A stretch of 64,000 nt of DNA from Stenotrophomonas sp. 610A2 (GTDB lineage Bacteria; Pseudomonadota; Gammaproteobacteria; Xanthomonadales; Xanthomonadaceae): contig NZ_CP130832.1 in the NCBI RefSeq assembly GCF_030549615.1, positions 3,534,001 through 3,598,000 of the forward strand. Direction: 5' to 3'. Position 1 is the stretch's first letter. Every line of letters begins with the position of its first letter. A program made the position numbers and the translations under genes. Below the pieces are notes generated by a model. The model was not told where the DNA came from, did not search any database, and worked only from the letters and a program-made list of their open reading frames with translations. Shown here piece by piece: positions 17,871-26,131 of the stretch.

Positions 17871-20312
17871 CTAGAACTTAACGGTCATCTCCAGGCCGTA
17901 GGTGCGGGGGTCGGTGATGGTTGCGCCGACTACACCGAGCGGGTCGCGGCCGTAGGTGTTGAGGCCGCGCACGTATTGCTTGTCGAACACGTTGTTGGCG
18001 TACACCGCCCAGGTCCAGTGCTGCAGGGGCGAGGTCCAGCCGATGCGCACGTCGGTGCGCTGCTGTGCCTCGCCGATGTCCAGCACCTTGCTGATACCGC
18101 AGTCACCCTGCAGTGCCGAGCCGGCGTTGCAACGCACCGCTCCCCGATAGGACTGGCGCAGCGAGAAGCGCAGCTGGCCGTTGCCACCGAGGTCAGCCAG
18201 ATACACCGCGCCAGCCGAAGCGGTGAAGCGTGGCTCGCCGGTTGCGGCACCGTCCAGATTGACACCTTCAGGTGTCACGTAGTCCTTGTACTTGGAGTCG
18301 ATCCACTCGGCAGCGGCGTCCAAGGTCAGTCCGTCGGTGACTTTCCAGCGCATGTCGAAGTCCACGCCGGTGGCTTCAAGATCGCTGGTGTCGAACACAT
18401 AGACCGGGATGTCGACCGGGTTGTTCGGGTCCGGGTCGATCAGCCGGATCGCCTGGCGGTTGTCGTACTGGTAGTGGAAGGCGGACAGGTTGTAGGAGAA
18501 GCGATTGAAGCTCTGCTTGATGCCGATCTCCAGGTTCCACACGTCCTCGTTCTCGAATGCCGGGCCGATCTGCAGCGCGTTGAAACCGCCTGCCTTGTAG
18601 CCCTTGGCCAGCGAGCCGAACACCATGGTGTCGTCGTTGAGGTGGTAGTCGACGACGAAGCGCGGGCTCCAGTCACTCCAGCTCTTCTTGTCGCGGACCA
18701 GCTTGCCCTTGTTGACCATCGCCGGCGGATCAATGAAGGCCATGTCGAAGGTCAGCAGATCGCGGGTGATGGGAATGCCCATGCCGGCCAATGCCTGGAA
18801 GAAGCCGAGCGCTTCCAGCGCGCCGAGCTTGGCTTCCAGCCCCGGTGCATTGCGCGGCGTGTTGAGCCAGGTGAAGTCCTTCTCGTCGCGGGTGTAGCGC
18901 AGGCCGAAGGTCAGGTTGAGGCGGTCGGTGGCCTTCCAGATCACATCGCCGAACACCGCATAGGACGTCGTGCCCAAGGTGTTGTTGAAGCGTTCGTTCC
19001 ACTTCTCGCCGACCAGCGAAATCGGAATACCGTTCATCTGCGCCAGCAGCGAGGTGAAACCGAACAGGCTGCCATCAGGCGTTGGCGCGATGCCCATGTT
19101 GCGCACGATGTTGTTCACCGCCTCGGTATTGGTATTGACCTCGCTGGTCTGTTGCGCGTCCTCGTCGAAGTAGCTGGCACCGGCAACCCAGTCGAAGCGC
19201 TCATTGCTGCCGGAGAACTTGAACTCCTGGTAGAAGGTCTCGTTGCTCTCGGTGTTCTTCGAGTCCACGTACAGGTCGAAGCGGTTGGTGCCATCTTCCT
19301 CGGTGTGGTTGGTCGAGTCGTACTTGCGCCAGGAACTGGTGGAGGTGAAGTTGCCCCAGGACAGTGCATGGTCGACGATCAGACTGACACCATCGAAGGT
19401 GCGCCATTCGGCGTTGTCAGCATCGCTGTAGGTCTTGATCTTGCGCGGGTCCAGGTAGTCATCCGGATCCACCGGCACGGGCGGCCGCGCCGGATAGGCG
19501 GGCAGCGCGACGATGCCGGTGGTGACACGGCCGTTCTGGTCCAGGCTCTCGTGGTCCCAGCTCACATAGGCAGTGGTGTTGTCGCCGAAGCGGGTCTGCC
19601 AGGCAGCGCGTGTGGCCCAGACGTTCTCGCCACCCAGATCCTTGCCGGTGGCGCCATCCTGGAACCAACCGTCACTGGTATTGATAAGCGCATTGAAGCG
19701 CAGCGCCGAGTTGTCGCCGGTGGGGATGTTCCACATCGCATCGGCGTATTTCTTGCCGTAATTGCCCACCCGCACGGTGGCCCGCGCCTCGGTCTCGGCC
19801 TGCGGCCGGCGGGTTATCAGCGAGATCGCGCCGGCGGCGGTATTGCGGCCGAACAAGGTGCCCTGCGGTCCCTTCAGCACCTCGATGCGTTCCACGTCGA
19901 CGAACGGCAGCAACACACCGCCGCCGCGTCCGCCGTAGACGCCATCGACGAAGATGCCCACCGCCGGATCGGTACCGATGCCGAAGTCATCGGTCTCCAC
20001 GCCACGCAGTTTGAAAGAAGGTTGGGTTGGCTGCACCGCATCAATCACCAGGCCCGGCACGAAGGCATCGATGTCACCAAGGTTCTCGGCGGCAACGTCG
20101 TTGAGCAGGTTCTGGTCGACCACCTGCAAGGCAATCGGCACGTCCTGTATTTCCTGTTGCCGGCTCTGCGCGGTGACGGTGATGCGATCAAGCGTGGTGG
20201 CAGCATCCTCCGTCGCCGACTGTGCCATCGCCGGGGCAACTGCCCCCACCACCATCAGCCCGGCCATGGCCCGCTGCAGTCCGACTACCAGATTCCGTTG
20301 CTTCACTCGCAT
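17871..20312 (-). CDS. TonB-dependent outer-membrane receptor
   Basis: 813 residues from the ATG giving MRVKQRNLVVGLQ, which has GGGAGAG upstream. A signal peptide (GLMVVGAVAPAMAQ) and a short TonB box region (LDRITVTAQSR) come first. The plug domain contains VPIALQVVDQNLL, FKLRGVETDDFGIG and RIEVLKGPQGTLFGRNTAAGAISLITRRP. The C-terminal barrel ends with VGATITDPRTYGLEMTVKF and a terminal Phe. It imports an unknown ligand using TonB energy. It is the last gene of an operon after a beta-helix lipoprotein and a diheme cytochrome. It lacks a sigma/anti-sigma pair, and the nearby AraC gene is the likely regulator. Siderophore, sterol or aromatic substrates are all possible. Confidence 0.93.
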   Translation of the reverse strand: MRVKQRNLVVGLQRAMAGLMVVGAVAPAMAQSATEDAATTLDRITVTAQSRQQEIQDVPIALQVVDQNLLNDVAAENLGDIDAFVPGLVIDAVQPTQPSFKLRGVETDDFGIGTDPAVGIFVDGVYGGRGGGVLLPFVDVERIEVLKGPQGTLFGRNTAAGAISLITRRPQAETEARATVRVGNYGKKYADAMWNIPTGDNSALRFNALINTSDGWFQDGATGKDLGGENVWATRAAWQTRFGDNTTAYVSWDHESLDQNGRVTTGIVALPAYPARPPVPVDPDDYLDPRKIKTYSDADNAEWRTFDGVSLIVDHALSWGNFTSTSSWRKYDSTNHTEEDGTNRFDLYVDSKNTESNETFYQEFKFSGSNERFDWVAGASYFDEDAQQTSEVNTNTEAVNNIVRNMGIAPTPDGSLFGFTSLLAQMNGIPISLVGEKWNERFNNTLGTTSYAVFGDVIWKATDRLNLTFGLRYTRDEKDFTWLNTPRNAPGLEAKLGALEALGFFQALAGMGIPITRDLLTFDMAFIDPPAMVNKGKLVRDKKSWSDWSPRFVVDYHLNDDTMVFGSLAKGYKAGGFNALQIGPAFENEDVWNLEIGIKQSFNRFSYNLSAFHYQYDNRQAIRLIDPDPNNPVDIPVYVFDTSDLEATGVDFDMRWKVTDGLTLDAAAEWIDSKYKDYVTPEGVNLDGAATGEPRFTASAGAVYLADLGGNGQLRFSLRQSYRGAVRCNAGSALQGDCGISKVLDIGEAQQRTDVRIGWTSPLQHWTWAVYANNVFDKQYVRGLNTYGRDPLGVVGATITDPRTYGLEMTVKF

Positions 20313-20348
20313 CGCGTTCTCTCCCACGCAGTGAGGTGTATGCCGGCG

Positions 20349-21536
20349 TCAGACCGCCGGCGGGCCCGTATTGCCAGGCTGGCCTTCGCCAGCCGTGTCG
20401 CAGTTTGTTTGCAGTGCGTTGATCCAATCCCGGATCAAGGTCACGCCTTCGCTGTGTACAACCGCGCGGCCGACCTCGGGCATCATCACCGCCGGATCAT
20501 CGCTGTCCATGCGGTAGGCGATGATCGAGGCATCCGCATCCCCCGGCTGGATGTCATAGCGCCGGTTGCCGGTGCCCTTGCCGGCGGCGATCGGCTGCTT
20601 GCACATGCCCAGCTTCAGGTGATCCCGGGTGGGTGCGTCCAGCCACAGCCCCGAGGTGATGGCCGGGCCAGTGCGGCTATGGCAGTGACCGCAGTTCACG
20701 TCCAGATAGGCGCGTGCACGCGCCTCCAGCGGCGCGGCGGGATCAGTGGCATCGGCCGCGCGTGGCAGCTGTGCCGGTGCAGGCAGGTCTTTCAGGTAGC
20801 CGAGCTTGACCAGATGAGCGAGCTGGTTGTCGTGGCCGCTTAGGTAGTCGAAATCGCGATTGAGGTTGCGGGCCTTGGGGCCGATCGGCAGCAGCTTGCG
20901 CGAGCGGTTGTCGGTGATATGGCAGCCGCCGCACTGGTTCTGGTCCGGCACCTGGTACGCAAGTGCTTCGCGTGAGCCGTCCGCAGCCACCAGTTCCAGG
21001 TCAACACTGGCACCGGTACGCTGCAAGGTCGCTGCGGTCTGCTCTTGATTCCAGACATAGGGCAAGGCCACCCAGCCTTCCTTGCGGTGGACCAGCAGCC
21101 GGGTCTCGATCAAGCGGACCTTGGACAAGTCCAGGCTCTCTTCACGCAACGAGGACTGCGAAGGTGGCGTGCGTGCCACCGACTTCCCATCGGCTGCACC
21201 GCTCGCCGGCAGCGGATAGTAGAAGGTCTTGCTGAGAATGGTGCCGACCGGGAAGTCGAAGGCATGCTCCGGTTGGTAACCAGCGGCCTGCCCCTTCGGC
21301 ATCCATACCGTGCGCAGCTTGTGCGCGTAATCACTGAACAGCGGAGTGTTCAGGTCATACGGCACCACGCCGTCATTGAGCGACAGTCTGCCATCGCGGA
21401 TGCGCAGCACATGCCATTCATCCAGCGTCGCTGGCTGGCCCTGCTCGAAGAAATGCACCGCAGCCGGTTTGCCGCAGGCCACCAGCATCAGCAAGGCGCC
21501 GACCAACACAATCGCCCGCACCATCAGATTGCGCAT
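20349..21536 (-). CDS. SO2930-type diheme c-type cytochrome lipoprotein
   Basis: 395 residues. A lipoprotein signal has lipobox LVAC (Cys21). Two c-heme attachment sites are present: CGGCH (Cys202-His206) and CGHCH (Cys282-His286). The long N-terminal domain (LNDGVVPYDLNTPLFSDYAHKLRTVWMP) is typical of the HNE_0200/SO2930 family. A Met-rich segment near the end (DDPAVMMPEVG) could give an axial ligand. Family knowledge: members occur in pairs with parallel beta-helix proteins, exported and of unknown function. It starts 9 nt after the beta-helix gene ends. An electron-transfer or oxidoreductase role in the periplasm is inferred. Confidence 0.9.
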   Translation of the reverse strand: MRNLMVRAIVLVGALLMLVACGKPAAVHFFEQGQPATLDEWHVLRIRDGRLSLNDGVVPYDLNTPLFSDYAHKLRTVWMPKGQAAGYQPEHAFDFPVGTILSKTFYYPLPASGAADGKSVARTPPSQSSLREESLDLSKVRLIETRLLVHRKEGWVALPYVWNQEQTAATLQRTGASVDLELVAADGSREALAYQVPDQNQCGGCHITDNRSRKLLPIGPKARNLNRDFDYLSGHDNQLAHLVKLGYLKDLPAPAQLPRAADATDPAAPLEARARAYLDVNCGHCHSRTGPAITSGLWLDAPTRDHLKLGMCKQPIAAGKGTGNRRYDIQPGDADASIIAYRMDSDDPAVMMPEVGRAVVHSEGVTLIRDWINALQTNCDTAGEGQPGNTGPPAV

Positions 21537-21545
21537 GCCCTGGCC

Positions 21546-22781
21546 TCAACCGCGCTTCAAATCGATGGCCGGCAAGCGCGGCAGATCGCATTCAAATGGC
21601 TTGGCATCCTTGCTCGGGTTCTTGTAACCGCCAGGACCATCGGCATTGACCACACCGCTGACGTTGCGCAGGCAGATCTGTGGGCCAAGCTTGACCCCGT
21701 CCACCATCCGCTCCTTGTTGTAGTAGCCATCCCACAGCACGTCAGGGAAGCTGCCGGTCAGGCCATACATCGCCACTTTCAAGGCCTTCAGATCCAACCC
21801 GTCGGGCGAATCACCACCGCCGGACAAGGTGTTGTTGTGGATATGGATGCGCTCCGGATATGGATCGAAATTGGGCGAGGCGCTGCTGTCCTTGTAGCCG
21901 GTGGAATACACGCTGGAGACGATGATGTTGGTGGTGGCGTTGTCGCGCACCTCGTTGTCGAACACCTCGATGTCATCGTTGGAATTGATGACGATGCCCG
22001 AACCGGCCGGCACGCTGGCCACCGGCGTGCCCTTGGCACCGAAGTTCTCGTGGTTGTTGGCGATGACCTTGTTGTTGAACACGCGGATATTGCCGCCCTG
22101 CTGCGACAGACCCGGCATGTTGAACACCAGGATGCCGCCGGTATTGCCGGTGGCGACGTTGTCGTACACATCGGCATTGCGGGTGTTCTCGACCTCGATG
22201 CCGGCCACGTTCTGCTCGGCACGGCTGTTGCGCACGATCACCCCATCGGACTGGCCAACATAGATGCCGGCATCGGAGGCACCGATGGAAATGGTGTTCT
22301 CGATCAGCACGTTCTTGGTCAGCACCGGGTAGATGCCATAGGCGCCGTTCTTGGTGCTGGGGCCACCGCTCCACTGCACCTTTACCCCTCGGATGGTGAT
22401 GTTCTCCGACTCGCTGATCTTCAGACCATCACCCTTGGAATCCTCGATGGTGAGGTTCTCGATGGTGAAGTTGTCGCCGTTGACCAGCAGCCCTTCGGCG
22501 CCGGCCTTCTGCCCCTTGAAGCTGAGCACAGTCTGGTCCATGCCGGCGCCACGGATGGTCACGCCATCGGCTCGCAGGCTCAGGCTGCGCTCGAACTGGT
22601 GGCGACCGGCCGGGATATCGATCACGTCACCGGGCTTGGCATCGAGCAGGCGCTCCTGCAGCGTTGCCGCGAAGGCGGCATCAGCGGCCGCCACAACGGG
22701 TGCCAGCTCGGCCTGCTTCTGGCAACCGGCCGTCAGCACGGCCAAGCCGGTGGAAACTACCCAGATGATGCTGCGCTGCAT
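21546..22781 (-). CDS. Parallel beta-helix repeat lipoprotein, partner of the diheme cytochrome
   Basis: 411 residues. Lipoprotein signal MQRSIIWVVSTGLAVLTAGC (Cys20). The body is a right-handed beta-helix with repeats such as GVTIRGAGMDQTVLSF, NFTIENLTIEDSKGDGLKISESENITIRGVKV and DGVIVRNSRAEQNVAGIEVENTRNADVYDNVATGNTGGILVFN. The fold resembles carbohydrate-active NosD/pectate-lyase-like proteins, but no catalytic motif was identified. It is the first gene of the operon with the diheme cytochrome and TonB receptor. The family is known as a two-gene unit with the cytochrome family, without an assigned function. Confidence 0.9.
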   Translation of the reverse strand: MQRSIIWVVSTGLAVLTAGCQKQAELAPVVAAADAAFAATLQERLLDAKPGDVIDIPAGRHQFERSLSLRADGVTIRGAGMDQTVLSFKGQKAGAEGLLVNGDNFTIENLTIEDSKGDGLKISESENITIRGVKVQWSGGPSTKNGAYGIYPVLTKNVLIENTISIGASDAGIYVGQSDGVIVRNSRAEQNVAGIEVENTRNADVYDNVATGNTGGILVFNMPGLSQQGGNIRVFNNKVIANNHENFGAKGTPVASVPAGSGIVINSNDDIEVFDNEVRDNATTNIIVSSVYSTGYKDSSASPNFDPYPERIHIHNNTLSGGGDSPDGLDLKALKVAMYGLTGSFPDVLWDGYYNKERMVDGVKLGPQICLRNVSGVVNADGPGGYKNPSKDAKPFECDLPRLPAIDLKRG

Positions 22782-22848
22782 GATTCCGACTCCATACGCC
22801 GGCCGATGTTGGTCTGCAGTCTCACCTTCAGGCAGTGTTCACGCGAAG

Positions 22849-22883
22849 GGCAAGAACGGCATACTTGGGGGGGCAAAGCGGAC
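22849..22883. promoter_or_regulatory. Possible AraC-type operator (direct repeat) in the divergent promoter
   Basis: The 119-nt gap between the beta-helix gene and the AraC gene holds two similar 12-mers, GGCAAGAACGGC (22849) and GGCAAAGCGGAC (22872). They start 23 nt apart, close to two helical turns, as AraC dimers usually need. No convincing -10/-35 pair was fixed. Weak evidence. Confidence 0.35.
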
Positions 22884-22900
22884 AAGCTGGAGGGGCTTGA

Positions 22901-23938
22901 ATGCATCGCAGGATCAGCGGCGGCGACCGCCTGAGCATCGCCAACGTTCCAACCAACATGCTCTGTGGCCTGTTGTTGCTGGCCGAGCAACGCGGCGTCA
23001 GTAGCGATAACTGGTTCAACGGACTGCAGCTGAGCGCGGCGCAGCTCAATGATCCCAGTGCCCGTATTTCCTACCGGCAGGCGATCGAGGTGATACGCCG
23101 CGCCCTACCGACCTTTCCCATTGATGGCGTTGGTCTGGCCATGGGTGGCAACCAGAACGGCGGCAACTTCGGCCTGCTTGGGCTGGCGATGAAAACCGCA
23201 CGCACCTTTGGTGACGCGGTACGGATCGGCCTGGATTACCAGCGCAATCTTGGCCCGCTGATGAGCCTGGCCCTGGAAGACGGCGGCAGCGACAGCCTGG
23301 CCATCGTCGCCACCGCGCCGGATGAAGCCAACGACCTGCTGCAGTTCCTCTGCGAGGAAATGTTTTCCAGCATCGTGATGCTGGGCCGCGAGCTGGCTGG
23401 CAACGAGTTCAGCCCGCTGCGGCTGGAACTGGGCTACCCGGCACCGGCCTGCATCGACCAGTACCAGGCCTTGTTCCGCTGTGAGCTGCGCTTCAACCAG
23501 CCACGCCACGCCCTGATACTGGACCAGCGCTGGATGCAACTGCCGTTTGCCAGCTACAACCCCGTGACCTCGCTGCAGGCCTTGTCGATGTGCCACGCGC
23601 AACTGGCAACACTGGCTTCGCGCGGTGAGACCACCGCTGCGGTCGAGCGCCAGTTGCGGCCACGGCTGCGCGATAACCCGCAGATGAGCGAAATCGCGCT
23701 GGCCCTGCACCTGAGCGAGCGCACCCTGCGCAGGCAACTAGCCGACGAGGAAACCAGCTTCAGCGAGGTCCACGACCGCGTGCGCACCGAGCGCGCATTG
23801 GAACTGCTGCAGGACCCCGAGCTCGCCGTTGCCGCGATCGGCAACCAGCTGGGCTTCAACGACGCGCGCGAGTTCCGCCGCGCCTTCAAGCGCTGGACCG
23901 GGCAGACCCCGAGCGGAACCCGTTTGCCGCCAAACTGA
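22901..23938 (+). CDS. AraC family transcriptional regulator (arabinose-binding-like N-domain)
   Basis: 345 residues. GGAGGGG lies 5 nt before the ATG. The N-terminal domain (about 1-230) resembles the Arabinose_bd type sensor found in OruR-like regulators (ISYRQAIEVIRRALPTFPIDGVGLAMGG). The C-terminal HTH_18 domain has LHLSERTLRRQLADEETSFSEV and LAVAAIGNQLGFNDAREFRRAFKRWTGQTPS. It is divergent from the beta-helix / cytochrome / TonB receptor operon across 119 nt, so it is the probable ligand-responsive activator of that operon. The ligand is unknown. Confidence 0.93.
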   Translation: MHRRISGGDRLSIANVPTNMLCGLLLLAEQRGVSSDNWFNGLQLSAAQLNDPSARISYRQAIEVIRRALPTFPIDGVGLAMGGNQNGGNFGLLGLAMKTARTFGDAVRIGLDYQRNLGPLMSLALEDGGSDSLAIVATAPDEANDLLQFLCEEMFSSIVMLGRELAGNEFSPLRLELGYPAPACIDQYQALFRCELRFNQPRHALILDQRWMQLPFASYNPVTSLQALSMCHAQLATLASRGETTAAVERQLRPRLRDNPQMSEIALALHLSERTLRRQLADEETSFSEVHDRVRTERALELLQDPELAVAAIGNQLGFNDAREFRRAFKRWTGQTPSGTRLPPN

Positions 23939-23941
23939 AAC

Positions 23942-23969
23942 GCAGATGCCCGGTTTCCCGGGCATCTGC
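23942..23969. terminator. Bidirectional terminator between the AraC gene and ridA
   Basis: A perfect 12-bp stem (GCAGATGCCCGG / CCGGGCATCTGC) with a TTTC loop. It lies 3 nt past the AraC stop and 25 nt past the convergent ridA stop. The T-tracts are short (TTC), so its strength is uncertain. Confidence 0.7.
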
Positions 23970-23994
23970 TTCACCACCGAATCCGCGCAGCGGA

Positions 23995-24378
23995 TCAGTC
24001 GATGATCATGATCGCGTCGACTTCGAACGCGGCGCCCTTCGGCAGGCCCGACACTTCGATGGTCGAACGGGCCGGGAACGGGGCCTGGAAGTACTCCTGC
24101 ATGACCGCATTGACCTTGGCGAACTCGCCCAGGTCGGTCAGGTACAGGCCAAGGCGGACCATCTTGTCCAGCGAGCCACCGGCTTCCTCGGCCACGGCCT
24201 TGAGGTTGTCGAAGGCGCGACGGGCCTGCGCGGTGACGTCGCCAGCGACGATTTCACCGGTCGCCGGGTCCAGCGGAATCTGGCCAGAGAAATACACGGT
24301 GTTGCCGGCACGCACGGCCTGCGAGTACGGGCCGATGGCGGCCGGGGCCTTGGCGGTGTTGATGATCTGGCGGGACAT
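23995..24378 (-). CDS. ridA: RidA family reactive enamine/imine deaminase
   Basis: 127 residues from the ATG giving MSRQIINTAKAPAAIGPYSQA. GGAG lies 6 nt upstream. It has the complete RidA signature: GPYSQAV, YFSGQIPLDPATGEIV, AGGSLDKMVRLGLYLTDL and the C-terminal FPARSTIEVSGLPKGAAFEVDAI. The conserved Arg in PARST is present, so it should be an active 2-aminoacrylate deaminase. In relatives ridA sits between spoT and recG. Here it keeps that order but is separated from both by inserted DNA. Confidence 0.96.
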   Translation of the reverse strand: MSRQIINTAKAPAAIGPYSQAVRAGNTVYFSGQIPLDPATGEIVAGDVTAQARRAFDNLKAVAEEAGGSLDKMVRLGLYLTDLGEFAKVNAVMQEYFQAPFPARSTIEVSGLPKGAAFEVDAIMIID

Positions 24379-24456
24379 GGACAACTCCAGTCTGGAAAAG
24401 GTGGGCCATTGTAGCGTCGCCCGCTTGGCGGGCAGCTGACCGGGCTGGGCTGGCCT

Positions 24457-24600
24457 TGGTCAAAAAATAACCAGAGATCCGAAAGCTTTACAGCACAAGG
24501 CCTGCAAAGGCTTATCCACAACTTGTAGGCATCACAGGGCACAAGCTGTGTGGATAGCCACATGCAGGTAGAGCCGAGCCATGCTCGGCTGGGGCCTTAG
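24457..24600 (+). other. DnaA-box composite element, copy A
   Basis: TGGTCAAAA at 24457, TTATCCACA at 24512-24520, 28-nt spacer, TGTGGATAG at 24549-24557, 10 nt, GTAG at 24568. This is the most diverged copy. The inner arms CTTGT/ACAAG also pair, so the unit can fold as an imperfect hairpin. Confidence 0.7.
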
Positions 24601-24782
24601 CGGCAGATTTGTGGGAGCGGCGTCAGCCGCGAAGCAGGTGATCCATCCAGCTAGCCAGCATGCCTGCTCGATTCATTGCTGCCAGCTTCGCGGCTCACGC
24701 CGCTCCTACCAGTGCCTATGCCTTATCGGCAAAGCCCCTGCCGCGCATGGTTCGGCACTACATTCGTGCCATCCACAGGTCG

Positions 24783-24926
24783 TGGACAAAATATCACCAT
24801 GTTTTGCAGAGGTCCGCAGCGCAAGGGCTGCGCGGCCTTATCCACAGCTTGTGTATACAGCAGGACACAGTCTGTGTGGATAGCGGAATACAGGTAGAGC
24901 CGAGCCATGCTCGGCTGGGGCTCTAC
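24783..24926 (+). other. DnaA-box composite element, copy B
   Basis: TGGACAAAA at 24783, TTATCCACA at 24838-24846, 28-nt spacer, TGTGGATAG at 24875-24883, 10 nt, then a complete GTAG...CTAC palindrome at 24894-24926. Spacings are identical to the other three copies. Confidence 0.75.
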
Positions 24927-25095
24927 CGAAGAACCAGCTGTTGGGTTTGTGGGAGCGGCGTCAGCCGCGAAGCAGATGATCCATCCAGCTGGCCTGCATG
25001 CCTGCTCGATTCACTGGCACCAGCTTCGCGGCTGACGCCGCTCCCACAAGTGCGTCTAACCTATCGGTAGAGCCGTTGCCGAGCATGGCTCGGCA

Positions 25096-25728
25096 CTACG
25101 CAGCCCGCGCGGTCGGGTTGGGCGTTGGCTCGCCGATCCGGCGCAGCGTATTGCGGTCGGTATGCGCGAACGGCGCGCTGCGGTCCGGGATGACCAGCAT
25201 CGTTTCCTGTTCGTAGGACCAGCTGCCGTCGTCATTGATGGTGACCTCGATCTCGTAGCTGTCGGTACGGAACGCGTGTTCCAGGAACGGGTTGGAGCTG
25301 ATGCCATTGGTCATCGAGCCACGCTCGGCGCGCAGGCGGAAGCGCTTCGCATCGGGCGCCGCCTTGCCAACCGCCATCGCGGTCTGCCCGCGCGGGATGG
25401 TCAGCGTCTGGATCACCGTGCCGGTCGCCGGCTCCCACAGCCAGTAGCCGACCTGATCGTGGAAGGTCTCCACTTCACCGGGCTTGTGGATGCGGGTGTG
25501 ATAACGCAGCCCGTAGAACAACTGCGGGCCATTGGGCTGCGCGTCGATCGGCTGCAGTTCGACGTGTTCAATGAAGGCCTGCCGTTCGGGGCCATCCGCC
25601 TTGGGATGGACGTCCATGCCGCGCTCGCCGATCCAGATGCCGGCCAGCGGCGCCAGTGGCCCCAGGTTGGCCAGCGTATCGGTATCGGCGGTGGGTTCGG
25701 TATAGATGTCTTCCGGGAACGTCGTCAT
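25096..25728 (-). CDS. Nitrobindin/FABP-like heme-binding beta-barrel protein (candidate)
   Basis: 210 residues from the ATG giving MTTFPEDIYTEPTADTDTLA. An in-frame extension to 25845 was rejected because it runs into repeat DNA. LAPLAGIWIGERGMDV resembles the GxWxGxG lipocalin/nitrobindin signature. It is followed by beta-strand patterns such as FHDQVGYWLWEPATGTVIQTLTIPRGQ and YEIEVTINDDGSWSYEQETML. Family members bind heme, nitric oxide or fatty acids. The His ligand is not certain here. The TAG stop is formed by the GTAG end of an adjacent SMAG-type palindrome. The gene is bracketed on both sides by tandem composite repeats and separates ridA from spoT. Confidence 0.75.
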   Translation of the reverse strand: MTTFPEDIYTEPTADTDTLANLGPLAPLAGIWIGERGMDVHPKADGPERQAFIEHVELQPIDAQPNGPQLFYGLRYHTRIHKPGEVETFHDQVGYWLWEPATGTVIQTLTIPRGQTAMAVGKAAPDAKRFRLRAERGSMTNGISSNPFLEHAFRTDSYEIEVTINDDGSWSYEQETMLVIPDRSAPFAHTDRNTLRRIGEPTPNPTARAA

Positions 25729-25805
25729 GAGGTACAGCCATGTGGGTATCCCGCCCATGGTACGCAGAACACGCTGCAGGCTCACCTCCACCTGTCCACA
25801 AGTGA

Positions 25806-25950
25806 TGGACAAAATATCACCATGTTTTGCAGAGGACCGCAGCACAAGGGCTGCGCGCGGTTATCCACAACTTGTGTAGGTAGCAGGACACAAGCTGTGT
25901 GGATAGCGGGATACAGGTAGAGCCGAGCCATGCTCGGCTGGGGCTCTATC
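25806..25950 (+). other. DnaA-box composite element, copy C
   Basis: TGGACAAAA at 25806, TTATCCACA at 25861-25869, 28-nt spacer, TGTGGATAG at 25898-25906, 10 nt, GTAG at 25917. The inner arms CTTGTGT/ACACAAG pair fully, giving the best hairpin of the four copies. A TGTCCACA half-match precedes it at 25793-25800. It lies about 80 nt upstream of the nitrobindin-like start. Confidence 0.75.
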
Positions 25951-26131
25951 GAAAAGCCAGCTGTGGGTTTCGTGGGAGCGGCGTAAGCCGCGAAGCAGAT
26001 GGTCTTTCAGATTGCGGGCAGCCCGGCTGCTCCAGCACTGCCAGCTTCGCGGCTCACACCGCTCCTACAACAATGTCGGCAAGGCCCCTGCCGAGCATGG
26101 CTCGGCACTACGGCGGCTTGCCCACAGCGCG

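Larger units (their letters stand above)
24456..25099. repeat. Tandem composite repeat units A and B (326-bp period), 3' of the nitrobindin-like gene
   Basis: Gap of 717 nt without a gene. Two head-to-tail units each contain, in order: TGG(A/T)CAAAA, a TTATCCACA...TGTGGATAG palindrome, a GTAG palindrome (24568, 24894-24926), an inverted pair of GGAGCGGCGTCAGCCGCGAAGC elements (24611-24709, 24949-25047) and a second GTAG-type palindrome (about 24722-24761, 25067-25099). TTATCCACA recurs at an offset of 326, the GGAGCGGC element at 338. ORFs here only read through the repeats. Confidence 0.85.

Noticed and set aside
17400..20843. Open reading frame of 1147 codons on the plus strand
   Set aside because: It is antisense to the TonB-dependent receptor and cytochrome genes, and also runs into recG. 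It arises from high GC3 and has His/Arg/Gln/Ala-biased composition without domains.
24581..25216. Several 70-140 codon frames in the ridA-spoT gap
   Set aside because: They translate GTAG and GGAGCGGC palindromes. The same peptide fragments recur (for example PSMARHY), as expected of repeats.
25729..25845. N-terminal extension of the nitrobindin-like protein
   Set aside because: The extension reads into composite repeat copy C and has no family similarity.
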